Positions 22,327-33,570 of a stretch of DNA of 64,000 nt are shown here, piece after piece. Below the pieces are notes generated by a model. The model was not told the origin of the DNA, searched no databases, and saw nothing but the letters and a program-made list of their open reading frames with translations. Within the stretch, counting starts at the first letter, position 1. Each line of letters begins with the position of its first letter. The stretch is from the NCBI GenBank assembly GCA_002943765.1, contig PQWQ01000003.1, positions 62,001 to 126,000 on the forward strand, read 5' to 3'. This DNA comes from Psoroptes ovis. Taxonomy: Eukaryota > Arthropoda > Arachnida > Sarcoptiformes > Psoroptidae. The position numbers and the translations under genes are program-made.

Positions 22327-22827
22327 TCAAAATGGTAACCTCTTCGGTAGAACACTATCGATTTCAATTTTTTCCTCCCCGCCTTGTTGTTGATCTTCAT
22401 CTGTGGATGGTTTTGTTGCTGGTTCACCTTTGAACAGTAAATCACGTTCTTGTTTAGCTTTCAAATATACATGCGGTGGCATCGGTGTCCAACCTGCTAA
22501 CCCTTTGAATAGGTGGGTATTGAATTTAAGGTGTTTTAAATTGAAATATTTGTTTGATTTTTGATATGTTAACATACCGAGTAATGTTTGCATTCCAACA
22601 CTAAGACGTGCACCACGTCCCATCCAATATGATAAACGACTCAAATCGACTGCGGCAACAATTTCATTACGTTCATTTGGGATTGGATCTAATGAGCCTA
22701 TAACTTCATCAGGCAGCAATCCGGTACGTCTACGCGAAGGCATTGCACCGATTTGATAATATGGTCGATTTTTACATCCCATACGCACCAATTTAATTCC
22801 GAAACCACTTTTATGAGGCCAAACCAT
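22327..22827 (-). CDS. MRPS16: Mitochondrial small-subunit ribosomal protein bS16m (141 aa)
   Basis: Exons 22578-22827 and 22327-22502 on the minus strand, with a 75-bp intron. The intron is a multiple of three and stop-free, so an unspliced reading also stays open. The GTATGT donor, the TTCAAAG acceptor and the family alignment (TLLG|LAGWTPMPP) show that it is an intron. The family core is IKLVRMGCKNRPYYQI, SRRRTG and EVIGSLDPIPN, then LSYWMGRGARLS. The length of 141 matches animal MRPS16 (about 137). It is a structural component of the mitochondrial 28S subunit. The C-terminal 35 residues are a Gln/Glu-rich extension. Confidence 0.93.
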   Translation of the reverse strand: MVWPHKSGFGIKLVRMGCKNRPYYQIGAMPSRRRTGLLPDEVIGSLDPIPNERNEIVAAVDLSRLSYWMGRGARLSVGMQTLLGMLTYQKSNKYFNLKHLKFNTHLFKGLAGWTPMPPHVYLKAKQERDLLFKGEPATKPSTDEDQQQGGEEKIEIDSVLPKRLPF

Positions 22828-23046
22828 TTTTATGAAATTTTTTTGTTTTTGAAAATTTTCAATTTAAATTTTTTTGAATTAACACATGTTTAATCGTACG
22901 CAACAATATCGATTGTATCGACAAAATTCATATTCGTTCTTCTAATTTTTCTATTTAGTAATTGCACCAAACATTTTAGAAATTGAATTAATTTTGATTT
23001 TGTTTAATTGTAATTTAGAAGTGTTTGAAAAGTTCAAATCAACAAA

Positions 23047-25985
23047 ATGCCAATCAAAAAAAAAGGTCGTCGCCATATCGTACAACAAGATGTCATTTCG
23101 AAAATAACATCCCTATTGACAGCTAACAGTAATGCATCTGTCACTATCAAAGATATTGAAAAAGAATTATCAACAAAAATATCTATAGCCCGAATCATTA
23201 AAAATGATCCATCATTAGTCAAAAAACTGTTATCGAATGCAATATCTGAAAGTAAAGTTTATCAATTAAACAAGATTGATGATAATGGTCGAAATATTAT
23301 CGTTGAATATCGTACACCACGTTTTATGAATGATACGGATTTGAAATATATTAAAATGTATGATGGTCATATACCTGGTACATCATATTTTATTTTATTA
23401 AAAAATTTTTCAGCATACGAAGAAGATAAACGTAAGAAAACAAATTCGATAGGTTTTACATTGAATGAAATTTATGATCATTTGAGTAAAACTAAGAAAA
23501 TCTATCTTAATTATGATATTGATCAATATCAGAATAAATTAATACCAGCTGCATTGAAAAATGGTAAATTCAATTCAGGTTATAACCCTTTGAAATTAAT
23601 AATTTTCAATTATCCAAAAACATAATTAGGTCATATCGAACAGTTGAAACCGGCCACCACTCCAATCAAATATCATATGACACAATCATTTTATGACATA
23701 TACGACTTGTATCGTCGTAATCGTAAAAGTGCACTATCATCGATCGGTGAAAATGATGATGATGATGATAATGGAAATGAAAATGATGATAGTATTGGTG
23801 GTGGTAATGATGATTCAAAAGTATCAATCGAACCAAATGATAATGAAGATGATGATCAACATGATCAAGATGATGATGGTGTTGGTGAGCATTCAGAACT
23901 GAACGATAGCCTTTCGAATACTACCAATGAATTCGAAAATAGTAAGAAACAAGATCAGCAGCAGCAACAGCCACATCAATCATCAAGAACATTAGTCACC
24001 AAAATATCAACCAAGAATTTGACCAATAAGAATGATGATAATGACACCAGTAGTAACTCGAATGTCAAAATCAAATTAAATACAACTGGCAACAGTCCAC
24101 AACCACAACGTGTAAGCCAACGGAAAAAAATTAAAAAAACCCTTGGACCCGATTTTCTTGATTCATTTTCGGAAAAAGTACAAATGGCTTCGATAAACTA
24201 TCAAAAATCACCCAAATCATCGTCATCAACAACAACATCATCATCATTGAAATCACCATCAATGACACCGGCATCAAACACACAAACATCATCAAACACA
24301 CCAACATCATCAACAGATAAATCAGCCGAAGAACAAAGTGTTCCAAAACCTCCACCGTCTCAACCACTGCTGCCATTATTTACAATGAAAAAATCGTTGA
24401 TCGAATCGAAAATGAAAATTAAAAACAAAATAATTTGTTTGGTTTGTGGTAAAGCATTTCATTCACAACGACAAGCACGTGTTTGTTGTTCGTTTTGTGA
24501 TAATATTGCCCACGGAAAATGTTTTCGTTCGTATGTTTATCGACGCGATGGTATTAATCAAATGGTTTGTTCCATTTGTCGGCCACAAAGTGTTTGTTAC
24601 ATGTGTAAGATAAGTGAACGAGATGTAAGTTTATTGTTTAAAATATTGAATCAAATTAACTATAATCTTCGACCACTCAAAGCCTGAAATGTTTGTCCAA
24701 TGTGTCAAGTGTTTGTCCACATATCATGCACATTGTTACCGTGAAAAGGGTAAGGCCTTGATATTTCGAATGAATCGAATCCAAAATCACTAAAATTCTT
24801 CAAAACTTTAGCTCATTCGCTATGCCAGAAATGTAAAGATGCGATTTTAAGTGGAAATATTCCGCAAACCGAAGAACAAGAAATGATGGCTGCAGCCATT
24901 GCAAATGAATCATCATCAACAACATCATCATCGTCTAAATCATCAAATAACAATGAAGGTGTTTCGACAGTCTCCACACCACCGATTCCAGTGCGACCTA
25001 AAGTAACAGTTGCCCCGATTAAATCGCGGTCATTGATACAATCGAAAATGTCGCCAATGATCGGTGGAAGTAGCAGTAACAGTGGTAAAAGTTTGATTAG
25101 TAAACCCGCCAATTCAGGGGTATTTATTTTCGATTTTGCTTTCGGCAATAATTCTAATCAATCATCTGATTATTTCAGGATAAAAATCAATCTTTGGTCG
25201 CAAAAACAGCCGCAAATACATCCTTGATATCGCCAGCATCCACCTCGAATATTACTACGGATAAACCTTCGAAAAAAATCAAAGACGAACCAATGGAAAC
25301 GGATCCACCAAAAACAACGGCGTCTTCGATTCCTCTGACCTCAACACCGAAGACTTCTGAATCGAATTCGAATAAAGGTTCACCAGCAGCAACAACAGTG
25401 ACAACGACATCTACAACCCCTGCAACAGCAACGGCTAAAGCTGAAAATAAAACTACAACCCTGACAGCTGTATCATCATCTACGAAATCATCAAACGAAA
25501 CAATTTCGAATAATTCCAAATCTACATTAACCACAACAACAGCAACGAAAAAACGTAAACATCATGAAATATCATCATTTGAAATATGGAACAAGAAACC
25601 ATCGCAAAGTATTTGTTATAATTTCCAGACATGGTTAGAAACTGAATTTCGTCATAATTGGTAATTATTCGAAAGTATTTTTGACCAATAATTTTCAAAA
25701 ATTCAAATATCTCTCACACTTAGTAAACGTTATGGACCTGATGTCGATCTAACCCCACTATTATCGCTATCCGATACAATAACTGAATGGTCATCGGAAA
25801 ATGTTCATTGTTTTTTGGCCACCTTAGGATTCAATGATGAAGCGGATATATTCTTGATGAAAGATATCAATGGGCTATCGTTGATGTTATTAACACGTTA
25901 TGATTTTCTTTATTCGCTATCAATCAAAACAGGTCCAGCGTTGCGTTTATTGGGCATCATTAATCGTTTACATGAAGAACTTTGA
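23047..25985 (+). CDS. Chromatin-type protein with winged-helix-like, tandem PHD and SAM domains (881 aa)
   Basis: Six exons: 23047-23578, 23630-24624, 24683-24749, 24812-25119, 25179-25660 and 25724-25985. All phases join to 881 residues. The first 195 residues are basic and helical. A segment resembles a linker-histone/SAMD1-like winged helix (LIPAALKNGKFNSGHIEQLK) whose end is created by the first splice. An Asp/Glu/Ser/Gln-rich linker follows. A tandem PHD-like zinc cluster comes next: CLVCGKAF..CCSFCDNIAHGKC, CSICRPQSVCYMC, then CVKCLSTYHAHCY and CQKCKD. After a Ser/Thr/Pro linker, the C-terminus is a SAM domain (WSSENVHCFLATLGF...GLSLMLLTRYDFLYSLSIKTGPALRL) of the SAMD1/L3MBTL type. A nuclear histone- or DNA-reading role is inferred; no catalytic domain is seen. 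The KAT6-like winged-helix plus double PHD order occurs here without a MYST domain. Confidence 0.8.
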
Positions 25986-26911
25986 AAAAAAAATCTATTT
26001 TGATGAAGGTCCAAAGAAAAATGGAAAAAATATGAATTATACTCCATGTAGTATTGGTTCGAATATATATTTTAATGTATTTTGCATGTATTTAAAGCAG
26101 TTAATCATCATTTTGTTTTTTGGTAAAAAATATCAATGAAAATCATATTTTCAATGCATTTTTGATCATTATTAATTGATATAAAACGAAATATGTAATA
26201 AAATTAATGTTAAATCTGGAACATGGTCAATAAATAAATTTTCTTTCTCATGATCACATGATGATTATTATTATAACCAAAATTGATGATAATCAATTTT
26301 GGTGTTGATGATGTTGATGTTGATGATGGTCAAATTGATAATGGTAATTAATTAATTGAATAGATGTATAAATAGCAATCAATGTTTGGATTAAAGGATC
26401 ATTTTTGTAATATTTTATATTACTTCAACAATGACAATGACATCGATTTTTCAATTTTTCGGTTTGACAATACGTCATTCATTATCTCTTATCAATATTA
26501 CCCGGTTGTAAAACCAGAAACAATAATAACCAGGGTAACCATGTAAAGATATGCGATTTAATGTCGCATTTAATCCATTTTGTTTTCTGTGCACACTTTA
26601 CCATTGAAAAGCAAACGTTGAAAGCAGATTTTCGAATTGAAAATCGGCAATAATTAAATGGTTGAATGTTAATTAATTAATGTTTTAAAGAATTTCAATT
26701 ATGATCATTGTCATCATCATCGTCATACATCCATTCATATCAATTATATAAATAGGAGTGTAAATTCTTTTTTTACGATTTCATTCATTCATTTTACACA
26801 ATTGTACAAAGAAAAAATATTTTGAATATTTTTCCCATTTAATTTCATTCAATCAATCTTTCATTCATTTCATTCAATTATCTTTGCATCATCATCATAA
26901 TAATAACAATA
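25986..26911. other. Intergenic region with protease promoter
   Basis: The 3' flank of the PHD/SAM gene (polyA-like AATAAA around 26198 and 26231), then AT-rich DNA with ATG/ATT microsatellite, then a TATA box at 26745-26754. No other gene is seen. Confidence 0.5.
26745..26754 (+). promoter_or_regulatory. TATA box of serine protease gene
   Basis: TATATAAATA lies about 160 bp upstream of the protease start codon, followed by GGAGTG. It fits a strongly regulated secreted-protein gene. Confidence 0.6.
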
Positions 26912-28108
26912 ATGGCTTTCATAAATGTAAAAATGTTTCGATCAATCATCATCAGTTTGGTCATTGTAAAAGTGATTCAATGTGATCATTTGGATGAATT
27001 AATGAAAAAACATTGGCAATATTGTGGTCAAAGTTTGAATCGACGTGTGATCGGTAGTAGGATGCCGAAAACTTTCGGGTCAGCCGAAGATAATCCGACC
27101 GAATTCTCAACCAGAAATAATCCCTTCGAATATTTTGAACCAAGATTCGATTATATACTTAAATCACAACATTCATGTTCAAGGTATCATACAGGTGTTG
27201 ACCCGAAACCTGTAAATTTTGATTCAACAAAATTATTGGCAAGAATTGTTGGCGGTGAAAATGCTGAACGTTTTGAATTTCCATGGCAAATATCATTGAG
27301 ACGATTTAGTAAAACATTGAAAAAATGGTATCATTCATGTGGTGGTGTATTGATTGATAATGAATGGATGCTTACGGCTGCACATTGTGTACTTTCATCG
27401 AAAAATCTAACTGATTATCGTGTGCGTATCGGTGAATATGATTATAGTATGAATGAAGGTTATGAACGTGATTATAATGTTTCGAAAATCATATCGCATG
27501 ATGAATTTAATTTTTTCACTGTTGAACCTGATATTTGTTTATTGAAATTGTCCGAACGAATTGATTTCAATTCCAAAACTAATGTTCGACCGATTTGTTT
27601 TCCGAAACACCAATCCAATGAACAACAACAACAAAAACCATCCACCTGTATATCAACTGGTTGGGGAAAAACAATATTTCGACAATCGAATCAAAGTAAA
27701 TTGAGCTTAAATCCTTAATTTAAACATTTTTTAATCAAATAATCCTTTATAATTTTAGATGATGAATTTCCAAAAATTCTACAAAAAGTTTGCGTCAATA
27801 TTGTTGATCATGATGATTGCCGTCTGCGTTATTCCGAAGTCATCAATGTTACACAATCAATGATTTGTCTTGGTGAAGGTGGCAGTGGTACATGTGAAGG
27901 TGATTCCGGTGGACCGTTTCAATGTTTGCAAAATAATTTCCGATCAAATGATTCGAATGAAATCGATAAAAATTATCCAAGATGGTCACTGTTTGGCCTT
28001 ACATCATGGGCTGTTGGTTGTGCTGAAGATCAATATCCTTCGGTTGCCACGAATGTTGCTTCGTTACGTGATTGGATTTATGAACAAATCAAAGCGAATA
28101 TGTTTTAA
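26912..28108 (+). CDS. Secreted S1 chymotrypsin-like serine protease (377 aa)
   Basis: Exons 26912-27695 and 27759-28108; 377 residues. A hydrophobic signal peptide (about residues 9-24, IIISLVIVKVIQC) precedes a roughly 90-residue propeptide with a Cys (HSCSRYH) that could tether to the Cys in RPICFP after cleavage. The activation site is LLAR|IVGG. The catalytic triad is His158 in LTAAHC, Asp207 in EPDICLLKL and Ser311 in CEGDSGGP. The specificity pocket is not trypsin-like: counting from the catalytic Ser, position 189 is Gly, and the SWAVGC loop has Ala at 216. An elastase/chymotrypsin-like or atypical preference is therefore likely. Gut digestion or an immune cascade are both possible. 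It is a single-domain protease with no classic clip domain. Confidence 0.92.
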
Positions 28109-28194
28109 ATGATTATCACTTATTTATTATTAATTAATTTATTAAATTTTCATCCATTTATTATGTACAAAAATCAATTTTATTAAAGAAATAA

Positions 28195-28863
28195 TTATAA
28201 ATAATGATGATTTAATGATGATATTGAATCAATCGTTGATGATGATACTGATGGTGGTGATAATGGTGGATTTAATGTCATAAATAATGATGGATGCCTC
28301 TCTTGCACCATTTGCAGTGCCGTTTCGTATGACGGCGGTATTTGTCCGGTTGCTTTTTCATATGATGGTGGCGCTACCAGTGATCGATCAATATCGAATA
28401 AATCATGTTGATTCAATAGTTCTTCAATAGGTATACCATTGATTGGTGTTTGCACTAAATTCGCTTCAATTTGTTCATTTTTCGATTGTATAGTCTTGGC
28501 ACAAACGATTCCAATCAATATGATCGATATGAATGGTAGAGTTGTCAATATTCCGATCAATATCGATGATGTACTGTTCGATTCATCATTATTAGGGTCG
28601 ATATCACCCCATGAATTACTTGGATAATGTTGTTGCTCATGAATAATAATACAAATTTCGATATTTGAATCACAAATTACTTTCATATCTTCATTATTTT
28701 CAATTCTCATATCGCAATCATTGTTTGTTTTACATGGCATCGGTTCAATATGATTTGATTCAGTTTGATTTATCATCAATGATGCTGCAATCGATTGAAT
28801 CAATAGCTGATAATTCATTAAAATAATGAAAATAATCGAAAATCTGCGGTGAATTTGATTCAT
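28195..28863 (-). CDS. Type I membrane protein with PPxY motifs (222 aa)
   Basis: A single minus-strand exon. The ATG at 28863 (MNQIHRRFSIIFIILMNYQLL) gives a good signal peptide; an in-frame ATG 29 codons upstream is less likely. The ectodomain is short, with four Cys (CKTNNDC, VICDSNIEIC) and N-glycosylation sequons (NQT, NST). One transmembrane segment is at about residues 102-127 (SILIGILTTLPFISIILIG). The cytosolic tail holds two tandem WW-domain ligands, APPSYEKA and IPPSYETA, and a Ser/Pro-rich end. PPSYxxA motifs usually recruit NEDD4-family ubiquitin ligases, so it may be a trafficking adaptor. I do not recognise a specific family. It is tail to tail with the protease, 86 bp apart. 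Confidence 0.7.
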   Translation of the reverse strand: MNQIHRRFSIIFIILMNYQLLIQSIAASLMINQTESNHIEPMPCKTNNDCDMRIENNEDMKVICDSNIEICIIIHEQQHYPSNSWGDIDPNNDESNSTSSILIGILTTLPFISIILIGIVCAKTIQSKNEQIEANLVQTPINGIPIEELLNQHDLFDIDRSLVAPPSYEKATGQIPPSYETALQMVQERHPSLFMTLNPPLSPPSVSSSTIDSISSLNHHYL

Positions 28864-29970
28864 TTCCTTCCTGTCGTTGATGTGAAATGGTTTAAGGAAA
28901 TATTCGAGAATTATTAAATGGAAATTATTCGGATAATCAAATAGATACATATGGACAAAGACTTACGATTTCAAACGGCGAAATAATGCAAAGTGACAAG
29001 TTGATTTCAAAGTTATTTTGAAGAAATTTTTCAAAATTCAAAAGATAAATATTGATGATTATCAAGCATGGAAAACATCAAGTAATTGTCGATATTTCAA
29101 TTGTCAATATTGACGATAAAAATATAAACAATTTGACACTATGAATGGTAATCATATGTAATAATAATGATTGAATTGGATCGAATTGATTCGGATCAAC
29201 TGATTGAAACGTACTGATAATACCCAACATCAAATTGCTTGAAAATTTCTGATTTTATTCAATGAACAATGCAAAACCAAGCAAAACCAAGTCAAATTTT
29301 GATATTTTCGATACAAATACAAAAGACCAGATTGAAAATGTCTGAGACCAAGACTATGTAATTTAATGAGATCGTAATCGGCAATCGTAATTTACGAGAA
29401 AAATCGTATCCAAGGAGAAAACAGTTAGAGCAATCAACGGTTTAATTTAGTCAAAATGAGACTATTTAATTTTGATTAATTAAAATTAAATTTCTTAATT
29501 ACACTCTCCAGGTACAAAGTATGCACAATACACTAGTACATAGTCTCAGTGGTTGTCATCATTAATGATTATCTCTGCATTTATGATTTCCATATAATGG
29601 AAAAGAAATCTGTCTTAAATCATATTCTTCGACATTCATAGACATTCTAAAGATCAATGACTGCTGACTATTATTGAATGATGATGATCATCGAATTGAT
29701 CAAGTGAATCACCAAGAAATGCCATCCGAAATCAGATGATTAAATCATGGCGAAAAAGAGCGAAAACCACCTGTTGCAATGTGGCTCCATTGGCCACCAA
29801 TTCGTTTGTCGTAATTTATGAGAATTTTTGGGCGAAGAAATTTTTCAAAAAATTTGAAAATTCAAGGATGATTCAATTCAAAAATTTAAATTTAAAATTA
29901 TTCAATAAAAATTCAAAATGTCTAAAATTAAATTTTTATTTCATGGAAAATTACGAAATTTTCCATTTGT

Positions 29971-30053
29971 ATTAGATTTGTCCGATAAGTTTTTGCCGAT
30001 TTTCTCACGATTTTCTACGATATGATCGACAAAAACTTTCGGGACAACCTAAT
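29971..30053. mobile_element. Mariner-type MITE copy 8 (subfamily A, reversed)
   Basis: Left end ATTAGATTTGTCCGATAAGT, right end TTTCGGGACAACCTAATA; the core CTACGATATGATCGAC is the reverse of the subfamily A core. It is about 80 bp and non-coding. Confidence 0.85.
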
Positions 30054-32190
30054 ATTTTCCATGTATTTTTTGATTTTTGATGATTTTGATGATTTATTCA
30101 ATTTGAATTTGAATTTTTATTCAAATTCAAATGTTTCGATGACTTTTGAGTGCTTTAATGATGATCATTTGTTGAATTCATATAAAAATCATGAAAATTT
30201 CACACATTTTCACCATTGAATAATTCAATTGATGATTATGCTCAAATGTCAAATATGTCTTTTGTAACATCATCATGCAATCGCCGTTCATTAATTCATC
30301 TTTATTTTTTTTCCGTTTCTCAAAATAGAAACACAAAGCCTAAAGGATTCGAATTTGACAGTTCAATTCGACAACGTCTTTAAATGATTTTGAAATGAAT
30401 CAATTAAATCTTGAATCTTAATGAATTGAATATTAATGTGAATGGTCATGAACTACTGGAAATTATTTTTCTGTGAGATTTCTGAAATTTTCTGAGAACT
30501 TTAATATCTTAGCACGCATTTCACATGACAAACACGAATTTCAATTTTTCATTTAAATTTCATTTTCGAAATTTAAAAATTTCAAATTTGAAATTTTAAA
30601 AATTTGAAATTTCTCAAATGTTTTGAACCCGGTATTAGTTTATAATTTGATTACAACAAAATATTTTCTTAGAAAATGAAAATTTGAAAATGACAAAATT
30701 GTAAAATGATGATCAAATCGAAAATTTATTTTTGCCCTTGAGACATGAAATTTTTAAATTTTAAAATAATTTTTTTTTGAATAGTTTTTTTTCTTAGAAA
30801 AAAATAAATGTTTTCATACGATTATCGTCTTTTATAATAATCGAATGAAATTCAGAAGCAATAATAATAATAACCTGATACAATTATTACAATTTTTATT
30901 ATTTAGCCATGTATATAAATTCAATTGTTTCATATTAATAAAATGGTAATCGATGATGATGATGATAGTAGCCATAATAGCTGTAATAATTGTAGTAATA
31001 ATCATCATCACTTTAGAGCGATTCATTCATACGATCCAAAAATTAATTGGATTACACAATATTTTATGGCATTGTCGATAGCATTTTGTACTCGAAATAT
31101 TCAAAAATTCTCAAAAAAACTCCCACGGATATTTCGCATTCGATAATGATGAATGAAATAATGATGAACCAAAGAATGATTGAAAATTAATTTCAAAAAT
31201 TTAAAATTATTCTTCAAAATTCCAATCACAAATCATCATCATTTGACATATTTAAAAAAAACAAAATTTCTACACGAAACAATCAAATGTCTAAGACTTA
31301 AAAAAAGCATATTTTTCCTATGACAGTTCATGGTCAAATCTATTTGATTTTGATTATTATGAAGACATTTCGATAATATTTGACATAATAATAACAATCG
31401 TTGATGATGGTGATAATCGAAATCAATGATTGCACGCAGTGGACAGTCAATTATCAATCTTAAATCCATCAAATTATCACCATCAGCAGCAGCAGCAGCG
31501 GTAGTAGAAAATTAGGAAAAATCTTTGAAATATCTTTATTTTTACCGATTGAAAATATTGATAAACAAATATACAGAAGTAAAAATGATGATATTTTTTA
31601 TTGATGAAATCAATACAAAATCATCCGTTCTCATTTTCAGTAGTATTATGTAATATGGTTTTTTCATTATTATTTGATTTGATTTATTATTAGATCTTTC
31701 GAGTCTTATTTAAATAAATAACGGACAATGTCAAATGATTAATGCAATTATAAATCTCCTGGATGTTTCCTTTGTTGTTTCTTGTTTAAGATGGAAATGA
31801 TTTTGAAATTTTTGGAAAATTTTTGAAATTTAAATTTCAATCGAAATCCGATTTAATTCAATTCATTATTATTTTGTCTACATTTTGCTTCATACAATAG
31901 TCATGCTTTACGTTTATCACATCAATATTTCTCTTTGTCGTTTGCTAACACAACGAAAGATCGGAATTTACCAACACGTGTTGCTTTTGTTCCAACCACT
32001 AAACAAAGATGAAGAGAACAAATGATATTTTGTATTGAAATAAGTCAAATTTGAATACAATTAACTACGATGAAATGTCCAACACTTCCAGTGTACGTGT
32101 TTTGTTGTTGTTGTTGTTGTTGCTGTTCGCAATGCTTCTTGTTTGAGATTGAAATAGGATTGAAACTTCAAAGGCTTAGGCCCCAAAAAG

Positions 32191-32198
32191 TATATAAA
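32191..32198 (+). promoter_or_regulatory. TATA box of glycine-rich gene 1
   Basis: TATATAAA lies 129 bp before the start codon. The match is perfect and lies just after a short GC-richer patch (GGCTTAGGCCCC). Confidence 0.65.
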
Positions 32199-32319
32199 AA
32201 CAACGGCGGTAACTGAAAATCAATCCATTCATTGATTACATTGATTTCAGATTGATGGTGCTTGTTAAATATATTCATATTTTGCGTGTTTTAAGATTCG
32301 AATTTTTATATTTTAAATA

Positions 32320-33345
32320 ATGTTTAAGGTATGTCTTTATTTTCATGAGGTTATTAATGATGATAATTTGGTTTTGATTTGTCCATAGTTTTATCAAACA
32401 TTTACCATCATTTGTATGGTAATTGTTTCGGTTCAATCATATGCCGGTGGTGGTGGTGGCCATAGTGGAGGTCATAAAGGCCGCAGCGGTGGTGGTGGGG
32501 GCTACGGTGGTTCTTCTGGTGGTGGTGGTGGATTCAGTAGTAGTGATGGACAAGTCGCAACGGGTGGTGGTGGATTTAGTAGTAGTGATGGACAATTCGC
32601 AACGGGTGGTGGTGGTGGTGGTGGATTCAGTAGCAGTGATGGACAATTTAAAATGAGTGGCGGTGGTGGTGAACGTATGAGTGCCGCTGTTTTTACCAAG
32701 CATACATTCGAAACAAAAACGATTGATGTACCATTTGAAGAACAAGAACCACAAATTATTGAAATCGATGGTGGTAGTATACCGCTTGAAATTCATTTTA
32801 AATCAGCATCTGGCCGAATTAAAGTTAAACAAAGTCATGAATTAGGTGAAACTGGTCAAACTGAACACTCGCAAGCTGAAGAAGAACCGATGCGTTTGGT
32901 TCATGAAGTTCGTAAACCAATCATTCAAGAGGTTCGCGAAATTATTACCCCGTTTCGTAAAGTTTATCAAGAAATTCAACCAGTTATGGAAGAAATACAT
33001 ACGGTTATTACTAAAGGTGAACAAAAAAGACAAGGTCATAGCGGTGGCAATAAAGGTGGTGGTGGCGGCGGAGGTGGTGGTGGTCATGGTGGCGGTGGCG
33101 GTGGTGGTTTCGGTGGCATGTCCAGTGGTGGCGGAAGTTATGGCGGAGGTTCATCAGGCGGCGGCTTTGGCGGTGGGCATATGGGCGGTGGGCATATGGG
33201 CGGTGGTCATAGTGGTGGAGGGGGTTTTAGCTTTGGTGGCGGCGGCCACAGTGGCGGTGGGCACAGTGGTGGTGGTCACAGTGGTGGCGGAGGAGGTTTT
33301 AGCTTTGGAGGCGGTGGCGGTGGTGGTACCAAACAACCCTATTAA
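32320..33345 (+). CDS. Glycine-rich secreted protein 1 (321 aa)
   Basis: Exon 1 is only three codons (32320-32328, MFK). A 60-bp intron with GTATGT donor follows, then 32389-33345. The split signal peptide reads MFKFYQTFTIICMVIVSVQSYA. The mature protein has a Gly/Ser-rich N-terminal region with three GGGGFSSSDGQ units. A central folded block of about 130 residues follows (EEQEPQIIEIDGGSIPLEIHFKSASG...EVRKPIIQEVREIITPFRKVYQEIQP). The tail is made of GGHMGGGHSGG repeats. The central block is an arthropod family seen in secreted cuticle or gut-lining glycine-rich proteins; its function is not established. A paralogue lies at 36127-37632. A microexon start and a TATA box are typical of cuticle-type genes. 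Confidence 0.88.
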
Positions 33346-33570
33346 ATTGAATTATGTACAAATTTTATTTTATTTATTTATTTATTTCGCCATTTATTAT
33401 TTCATTTCATTATTCATTACATTAGTCGAATTTAATTTAAACAAAACTAATAAAAATCATTTTTAAATCAAATTAATTCTTGAGCCGATTATTTAAGGCT
33501 ATGGTTCTACTGGTTAAATCGAATTGGGTACTCGAGGAAAAATTTTGATAAATCAAAAACAAATCAAATA

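Larger units (their letters stand above)
28864..32319. other. Long non-coding region with one MITE
   Basis: About 3.4 kb of very AT-rich DNA without a supported gene. It contains MITE copy 8 at 29971-30053, an AAATTT-rich mirror stretch near 30540-30610, a GATGAT run near 30953-30966 and a CAGCAG run near 31483-31497. The last 150 bp is the promoter of the glycine-rich gene, with a TATA box at 32191. Confidence 0.5.

Noticed and set aside
30832..31146. Overlapping frames around 31 kb (Asp/Ser/His-rich)
   Set aside because: They are translations of GAT/AAT microsatellite DNA with no start context or conserved block.
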